From an uncultured Streptococcus sp. (GTDB taxonomy: Bacteria > Bacillota > Bacilli > Lactobacillales > Streptococcaceae), in NCBI GenBank assembly GCA_902461025.1, contig CABPWC010000043.1, forward strand, positions 1 to 12,142: 12,142 nt of DNA. The letters run 5' to 3'. The notes beneath the pieces were generated by a model. That model was given only the letters and a program-made list of their open reading frames with translations, made no database searches and was not told where the DNA came from. The number at the start of each line of letters is the position of its first letter. The stretch's first letter is position 1. The position numbers and the translations under genes were made by a program. Shown here piece after piece: positions 7,465 through 12,142 of the stretch.

Positions 7465-7537
7465 GACAAACTCCTTTTTAAATGGTTTTTTTATGCTTCT
7501 CAAGCAAAAAGAATTTTTGTTCTTCGAAGTCAGAAAA

Positions 7538-7566
7538 ATCGTAACAAAAATAATTTAAAAAGTCAA
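7538..7566 (-). promoter_or_regulatory. Promoter of the GbpC-like gene
   Basis: The minus strand shows TTGACT (7561-7566), a 17-base spacer and TACGAT (7538-7543) preceded by TGT (extended -10). Predicted transcription would leave a leader of roughly 65 bases. That leader contains only a weak AAGAA/TTCTT hairpin, and I see no riboswitch in it. Confidence 0.75.
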
Positions 7567-7604
7567 GTATTTTTATATATTTTTTTCAAACTTTTTTCAC
7601 TTTA

Positions 7605-7628
7605 TTTTTAGGGGTTTTTTTAGGGGTT
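7605..7628. repeat. Perfect tandem 12-bp repeat between divergent promoters
   Basis: TTTTTAGGGGTT occurs twice head to tail and is followed by further T. The centre is about 50 bp from the -35 of the GbpC-like gene and 45 bp from the -35 of the dextranase gene. It may be a site for a shared regulator, but I do not recognise it. Confidence 0.8.
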
Positions 7629-7661
7629 TTTCATTTTGATTTCAAAAAATTTACGTTTTTG

Positions 7662-7691
7662 TTGACATTTTCCTATGATATGTCGTATAAT
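7662..7691 (+). promoter_or_regulatory. Dextranase promoter
   Basis: TTGACA (7662-7667), an 18-base spacer and TATAAT (7686-7691) both match the sigma-A consensus hexamers exactly. The leader would be about 28 bases. Confidence 0.88.
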
Positions 7692-7715
7692 TTCAACTAA
7701 CAAAATTTAATGATT

Positions 7716-7720
7716 GGGGG
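7716..7720 (+). promoter_or_regulatory. Unusual ribosome binding site of the dextranase gene
   Basis: The only purine-rich stretch before the ATG at 7726 is GGGGG, five bases upstream, rather than the AGGAGG-type sites of the neighbours. An in-frame TTG at 7714 overlaps it, so ATG 7726 is the more likely start. Confidence 0.6.
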
Positions 7721-7725
7721 ATATA

Positions 7726-10700
7726 ATGAAATCTTCAAATAACTTTTCTCAAGAAAAAGGTCACGGCTATTTCCGTAAGCGAAATAAAGTACTTGTATCT
7801 ATGATTACGGTCTTTGGTTCTTTGATGTTAAGTTCTGTTGCTATGGCAGATGAAGTTGCTTCAACTACAACTACAACTACAACTTCAACAACAAACGTAA
7901 CTACATCAAGTCAACCAGCCACTAGTACTGAGACCACTAGTGAGCAACCTACTACAACAACTAGTGAGGAAACCCCAAAGACTTCTTCAAGTGAAGAGAC
8001 ATCAACTTTGCCTCAAACTTCAAGTACAACTGAACCCACAACGGCTAGTACTTCATCTACAACAAGCACTTATAACACTCCAAAAATCCAAAACGATGTA
8101 ACATTTAACAAAGCCACATATAAAAGTGGTGAGGATGTTAGCATCTCAATCAACAATCCTAACGTAACTTCATCTGATTTGACAGTATCTCATTTAGACA
8201 AAGTCATTTATGAGTTGAAGAATGCTCCAGGAAATTCACTTGTCATTCCAAACTCTGTTTTCTCTCCAAATTCTGGTTATCTCATTGACATCATCGGAAA
8301 GAATGCTGATGGAAAACAAGAACTTCACAAAGTAGCTGGTCTATCAGTCGAGGATGATTGGACTGTATATCCACGTTATGGTGTTGTTGCAGGTTCAAAA
8401 GACAATCACAATTCAATCACAAAAGATCAAGTAGAAGGATATAAAAATAGTATTGACCAATTGGCCAACATGCATATCAACAACTACTTCTTCTACGACG
8501 TTTACAATACTCCTGCTAATCCATTCCCAGCTAATGTCGAACGATTCACTCAAGATTGGGCTACTTTCTTGATTCCGAAAGATGAAACAGATCCCGAAAA
8601 ACGTAAAACATACTTACCGGTTATTGACACAGAAGCTGTAAAAGAGTTGGTTTCTCATGTCCATTCAACTGGTGCTAAAGCTATGCTTTATAATATGATT
8701 TATGCTGTGTCTCTTGATGAAAAAATCCCAGACCAAGTAAAAAGTGCCATCGTACGCAACTTACAAGATCATTTCAACTTTGGAAAGACTGGTGATGTTA
8801 CAGCGACTGACATCCAACAATTTCTAGATCCAGGAGATCCTAACTGGCAAAACTTTATCATCAATGTGATGTTAAAAGCCATGAAAGAAGGCGGCTTCGA
8901 TGGTTGGCAAGGGGACACTATGGGGACTAACTTGGTTGAAAAAGTTAACGAACCTGGAAAAGCTTTCTCTTTAAGTGATAACTATCCAAAACTAGCCGCA
9001 GCTGCAACAGAGGCCCTCAAAAAAGAAGGATATGACTTTATGATCAACGATATCTCTACTGGAGATGCTGATCGATTAGGAAAAACAAATGTCTCTGCAC
9101 CATACGCGGAAGTTTGGGGAGATAGCATCGCCCATGATTCTACCTACCAAGCCTTAACACGCTTGACTGAGCGTATGCGAGATTTATACAACGGAAAATC
9201 TCCAATTATCGCTGCTTATACACACCGTGAAAAAAATGCAACAAAACTCAGTAAAGATAATGAATTGCTAACAGATGCAATTATTGCAGCAAGTGGTGGT
9301 TATCATATGACAACAGCTGCTCTCAATACATCTCAAGACGAAAAAGGTTTTGGTGTTATTCAGGCTGAATGGTACCTCAATCAAAACTTACCAGTCAATG
9401 CTGATTTTGCTAATGCAGAATTCAACTACCAAGAATTTATCGTTGCCTACCAAGAACTCCTTCGTGGACGCGAAACTTTAGCACATGATACTCGCCGTAT
9501 TGGAGACAATACAAATGTTCTTGTAAATGGTAAATTTATCGGTTCTAATCTTGATAATTCAGATGGTGTTCAACCTGGTACCGTTTATACCATCACAAAA
9601 GAAACTAAAACTGGTGACCGAATTGCTCATTTAATTAATCTTGTTGGAATTACTGAAAACAAATGGAATAGTGCTGTTAATTCCACTACCAAACTGACTA
9701 ACATCCAAGCTTTTGTGCCACTTGGTAAAATTTCAAAAGATCAGGCCGAACATGCGAATATCTACTGGGCTACCCCAGATGCAGTAGATGGAAAGTATAA
9801 TATTAAACTTCGCGAAACTACTGCTAATGTATATTATGATAGCGGGGCTGGTCAATGGATGGCTGCAATTGATGTTCCTAGCCTGGATGTATGGGATATG
9901 CTCTATGTCAAACTTAATGAAGTTGCCCGTGTTATTTATCAAGATGAAAATGGCAAGGAACTTGAACGTTCAAGCGACTTTGTTGGCCATACTGGTGAAA
10001 AGATTGACTACTCAACAAAAGATACGATTGCTAAATACCTGAAACAAGGTTATAAACTAGTTGAGAACGAATTTGATAAAAATGGACCAGCAAAATTTGA
10101 CCGAGATGCTTCAAACATTAATGGTGATGGCGTACAGGAATTCATCGTTCGCTTTACACCAAAAATTGTAGATTTTTCTGAAACACAACCAATTCAAGTT
10201 GGCCGAGTTGTTCCAGGAGATACCGATGGTAGCATCTATCCAACTCCTAAAGCTCCAAACGGAAAATCTATTAGTGATCTCAATCATTTATCAGAAAAAG
10301 TAACTCGTACTATCACCTATGTTACTGAAGATAAGAATGGTAACAATCGCCAAGAAGCTGACATCGTTTCAAAAACAGATAGTTTAAACTTTAGCCGAAA
10401 AGGAACTATCAATTTGGTAACTGGAGAAACAACACTTGAAGATTGGGTGTCTAAAGACGGTACTACTTTCGCAGATTATGAAAATCCAGTCAAAAATGGA
10501 TATGTTGTCGTATCTAAAGAATCAAATGTAACAATCTCTCCTGATCTTAATAAATCTGGAGGTCATACTGGAATCCTAGCTGAATCTGATGACATTTCTG
10601 ATATTGTTGTCTACCGACCAGTCGGTGTTTATACAATTAGTTATGCATCAGGAAAAGAACCATCAAATGCTATTAAAGAGATTGCATATTTAAATGATTC

Positions 10701-11694
10701 TTCTAATCCAACTGCTATTTCAGCGCCAACTGCAACTCTACCATATATTGAAGGGTTAGAACCAAAAGATGCAACTGGAAAAGTCTTAACCTTCGTAGAC
10801 CCACTTGATGAAACTAAGGGTTACCTTCTTCCGACTGCAACTTCTGCCACTATTGATACACCAATTACTTATACCATTTCTCAAGGAACAGTGACTGTAC
10901 TCTTCCTCATTACAGGTAGTGATACCGAATTACAAGACTCTCAAACAGTTTCTGAAAACGCAGACTTTGGTACGAACTATACTACAGATGCACCAAAAGT
11001 CATTACCAAAGACGGTCTAGTCTATAATTTAGTTGGTCATCGTGAGGGTTCTGCTGATGTTTCAGGAACAGTATCTAAGGGAAGTAAAACAGTCATTTAT
11101 GACTACAAACTTGCTACAGGAAATGTAATAGCACGATTTGTCCTTCAAAACACCACAACTGAATTGCAACCAGCTATCGTTATTGCTTCAAATGCAGATA
11201 ACGGTTCTGCCTACATTGCTGTTGCACCGGACGAAATTTCTTATAATGGTCAAACATACGAACGTATTAGCAGTGCACAACAATCAGGCCAAGTCGGAGT
11301 AGGAACTACAGATCTGATTTTTGAATACAAAGTCAAAGAATTACCAACTCCTCAACCTCAGCCTAAACCTCAACCTCAACCTCAACCTCAGCCTAAACCT
11401 CAGCCTAAACCTCAGCCTAAACCTCAGCCTAAACCTCAACCTCAGCCTAAACCTCAAACTCAAACTCAAACTCAAACTCAAACTCAAACTCAAGTTCAAC
11501 CTCAAACTCAAGTTCAAGTTCAAGTTCAAGGTTCTGAACGCCAAAAAGAGTCAATACAATCAGAAAGAACTTTGATTAAACCTGGTAGTCAGCTACCTGC
11601 AACAGGAGAGCAAAATTCCCAATTAGCATTTCTTGGTTTTGCTTTTCTCACTGGATTTGCAGGTCTTGTCGGTTATAAAAAGAAACAAGATTAA
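7726..11694 (+). CDS. dexA: Wall-anchored GH66 dextranase with mucin-binding-like modules
   Basis: This 1322-residue enzyme is expected to hydrolyse internal alpha-1,6 bonds of dextran outside the cell. The signal peptide ends near 41 (AMA-DE). Residues 45-117 are a Thr/Ser-rich linker. The GH66 region spans about 120-735 (DDWTVYPRYGVV at 210-221). The expected nucleophile is Asp397 in GFDGWQGDTMG and the acid/base is Glu462 in PYAEVWGD, matching Asp385 and Glu453 of S. mutans dextranase. After it come a MucBP-like domain (about 734-812), a longer mucin-binding-type repeat (about 856-970) and two tandem MucBP-like repeats (about 1053-1130 and 1131-1204). A PQPK/TQ/VQ-rich wall region and LPATG (1290-1294) close the protein. 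S. mutans DexA is only about 850 residues. The gene is divergent from the GbpC-like gene and convergent with the next gene. The product class is certain; the symbol rests on family membership. Confidence 0.95.
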   Translation: MKSSNNFSQEKGHGYFRKRNKVLVSMITVFGSLMLSSVAMADEVASTTTTTTTSTTNVTTSSQPATSTETTSEQPTTTTSEETPKTSSSEETSTLPQTSSTTEPTTASTSSTTSTYNTPKIQNDVTFNKATYKSGEDVSISINNPNVTSSDLTVSHLDKVIYELKNAPGNSLVIPNSVFSPNSGYLIDIIGKNADGKQELHKVAGLSVEDDWTVYPRYGVVAGSKDNHNSITKDQVEGYKNSIDQLANMHINNYFFYDVYNTPANPFPANVERFTQDWATFLIPKDETDPEKRKTYLPVIDTEAVKELVSHVHSTGAKAMLYNMIYAVSLDEKIPDQVKSAIVRNLQDHFNFGKTGDVTATDIQQFLDPGDPNWQNFIINVMLKAMKEGGFDGWQGDTMGTNLVEKVNEPGKAFSLSDNYPKLAAAATEALKKEGYDFMINDISTGDADRLGKTNVSAPYAEVWGDSIAHDSTYQALTRLTERMRDLYNGKSPIIAAYTHREKNATKLSKDNELLTDAIIAASGGYHMTTAALNTSQDEKGFGVIQAEWYLNQNLPVNADFANAEFNYQEFIVAYQELLRGRETLAHDTRRIGDNTNVLVNGKFIGSNLDNSDGVQPGTVYTITKETKTGDRIAHLINLVGITENKWNSAVNSTTKLTNIQAFVPLGKISKDQAEHANIYWATPDAVDGKYNIKLRETTANVYYDSGAGQWMAAIDVPSLDVWDMLYVKLNEVARVIYQDENGKELERSSDFVGHTGEKIDYSTKDTIAKYLKQGYKLVENEFDKNGPAKFDRDASNINGDGVQEFIVRFTPKIVDFSETQPIQVGRVVPGDTDGSIYPTPKAPNGKSISDLNHLSEKVTRTITYVTEDKNGNNRQEADIVSKTDSLNFSRKGTINLVTGETTLEDWVSKDGTTFADYENPVKNGYVVVSKESNVTISPDLNKSGGHTGILAESDDISDIVVYRPVGVYTISYASGKEPSNAIKEIAYLNDSSNPTAISAPTATLPYIEGLEPKDATGKVLTFVDPLDETKGYLLPTATSATIDTPITYTISQGTVTVLFLITGSDTELQDSQTVSENADFGTNYTTDAPKVITKDGLVYNLVGHREGSADVSGTVSKGSKTVIYDYKLATGNVIARFVLQNTTTELQPAIVIASNADNGSAYIAVAPDEISYNGQTYERISSAQQSGQVGVGTTDLIFEYKVKELPTPQPQPKPQPQPQPQPKPQPKPQPKPQPKPQPQPKPQTQTQTQTQTQTQVQPQTQVQVQVQGSERQKESIQSERTLIKPGSQLPATGEQNSQLAFLGFAFLTGFAGLVGYKKKQD
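11350..11529. repeat. Low-complexity PQPK, TQ and VQ coding repeats in the dextranase tail
   Basis: Three blocks follow each other: Pro-Gln/Pro-Lys pairs (11350-11454), Thr-Gln pairs built from ACTCAA hexamers (from 11458), and Val-Gln pairs built from GTTCAA hexamers (to 11529). All are in frame and form the wall-spanning segment before LPATG. Confidence 0.92.
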
Positions 11695-11707
11695 ACTACT
11701 ATAATTT

Positions 11708-11741
11708 TAAAAACCCAAGGAAAAATTCCTCGGGTTTTTTT
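11708..11741 (+). terminator. Rho-independent terminator of the dextranase gene, probably bidirectional
   Basis: The stem AAAACCC-AGGAA with TTCCT-GGGTTTT contains one mismatch and is followed by seven T on the plus strand. The minus strand has a five-T run, and the mismatch becomes a G-T pair there. It may therefore also serve the converging gene. Confidence 0.85.
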
Positions 11742-11753
11742 AAGAAAATATCA

Positions 11754-11785
11754 AAGAGGCCTTGCTCTTACGAGCAAAGCCTCTT
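11754..11785 (-). terminator. Terminator hairpin of the converging LPNTG-protein gene
   Basis: A 14-bp stem (11754-11767 with 11772-11785) closes a 4-base loop. The single imperfect position is a G-U pair in minus-strand RNA but a C-A mismatch in plus-strand RNA, which favours action on the minus strand. The T-run after it (TGATATTTTCTT) is weak. Confidence 0.65.
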
Positions 11786-11840
11786 CATTTTAGAGCTAAA
11801 ATTGCTATTTCAATACCAAAATATTGATATCATCTCAATC

Positions 11841-12142
11841 TTAGTCTTCACGTTTTTTTGGTTTTGCAATTAAACCAAGACCTACTAGACCAAGTGCTAC
11901 ACCTAGGACAACTAATCCAACTTTAGATTGCTCACCAGTATTTGGCAACTCACGACCTTTAGGTTTTTCAGGAGTTGGTGGCGTTACTGGTGGTGTTGGC
12001 GGTGTCGGTGGTGTTGGCGGTGTTGGCGGTGTTGGCGGTGTTGGTGGTGTTGGCGGTGTTGGTGGTGTTGGTGGTGTTGGCGGTGTTGGTGGTGTTGGCG
12101 GTGTTGGCGGTGTTGGTGGTGTTACCTTGTTGTTAAACTCAG
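11841..12142 (-). CDS. LPNTG wall-anchored surface protein, C-terminal part (start lies past the right window edge)
   Basis: Read from the right edge on the minus strand, an open frame of about 100 codons begins EFNNKV. It continues with a run of about 15 Pro-Pro-Thr units, then PEKPKGRELPNTGEQ. A hydrophobic segment rich in Gly, Leu and Val and the tail KPKKRED follow. This is a complete sortase sorting signal on a Pro-rich wall-spanning stalk. The functional domains lie outside the window, so the protein cannot be named. It converges with the dextranase gene across two hairpins. Confidence 0.9.
   Translation of the reverse strand, partial: EFNNKVTPPTPPTPPTPPTPPTPPTPPTPPTPPTPPTPPTPPTPPTPPTPPVTPPTPEKPKGRELPNTGEQSKVGLVVLGVALGLVGLGLIAKPKKRED
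11988..12122. repeat. 9-bp tandem repeats encoding (Pro-Pro-Thr)15
   Basis: Fifteen 9-bp units (CCRCCRACA on the minus strand) run without interruption for 135 bp. Differences are almost all silent changes at third codon positions. They encode the stalk of the truncated LPNTG protein. Confidence 0.93.

Noticed and set aside
7465..7503. N-terminal extension of the GbpC-like protein by 13 residues
   Set aside because: It would place the good AAGGAG site inside the coding region and put residues before a typical signal peptide start. ATG 7464 is preferred.
7465..7537. Riboswitch or T-box in the leader of the GbpC-like gene
   Set aside because: The leader is only about 65 bases and shows one weak 5-bp hairpin with no conserved riboswitch features.
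7605..7720. G-quadruplex formed by the GGGG runs upstream of the dextranase gene
   Set aside because: Only three widely spaced G-runs are present on the strand; four close runs are needed for a simple intramolecular quadruplex.
11321..11575. Leu/Asn- and Arg/Leu-rich open frames over the dextranase tail on both strands
   Set aside because: They arise from the 6-12 bp repeats read in other frames, inside a clear dextranase frame.
11754..11785. Long hairpin as a small RNA gene or integration site
   Set aside because: Its place just past a stop codon between convergent genes and its simple stem-loop form fit a terminator better. No promoter or duplicated flank is visible.

Overview
The window looks like chromosomal DNA from an oral-type Streptococcus. 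It is AT-rich with near-consensus sigma-A promoters. It carries rpsU and nagB of the Bacillota type, and five separate genes for large secreted proteins. Four of these end inside the window with LPXTG sortase signals (LPNTG, LPNTG, LPATG, LPNTG). A GbpC-type glucan-binding protein next to a GH66 dextranase points to a sucrose/dextran-adapted oral species, of the mutans or salivarius kind. The species itself cannot be fixed from the sequence alone.

Layout, left to right. 1-1373 (-) is the N-terminal part of a large secreted adhesin, cut by the window edge. 1618-1794 (-) is rpsU with its own promoter and terminator. 1945-3669 (-) is a Cnm/Cbm-like collagen-binding-family adhesin: two Ig-like A domains, one CnaB/SpaA domain, a Thr-rich stalk and LPNTG. 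3950-4657 (-) is nagB, with a consensus promoter, a probable NagR operator inside the promoter and a probable cre site just upstream. 4807-7464 (-) is a GbpC-like glucan-binding protein with a heptad coiled coil, a GbpC head, a Pro-rich segment, PEPK repeats and LPNTG. 7726-11694 (+) is a very large wall-anchored GH66 dextranase with C-terminal mucin-binding-like modules and LPATG. 11841-12142 (-) is the C-terminal tail of another LPNTG protein with a PPT-repeat stalk.

Each gene appears to be its own transcription unit, since every intergenic gap holds a terminator, a promoter or both. The GbpC-like gene and the dextranase gene are transcribed divergently from a 261-bp region. That region holds two good promoters flanking a perfect tandem 12-bp repeat and a run of phased T-tracts, which suggests coordinated control.

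Functionally, the dextranase cuts alpha-1,6 glucan while the GbpC-like protein binds it. The two could therefore remodel and retain glucan at the cell surface. The other surface proteins probably add collagen and host-glycoprotein adhesion, and nagB channels amino-sugar carbon into glycolysis. No mobile element, CRISPR array, tRNA or rRNA was seen. No gene-free stretch exceeds 300 bases.
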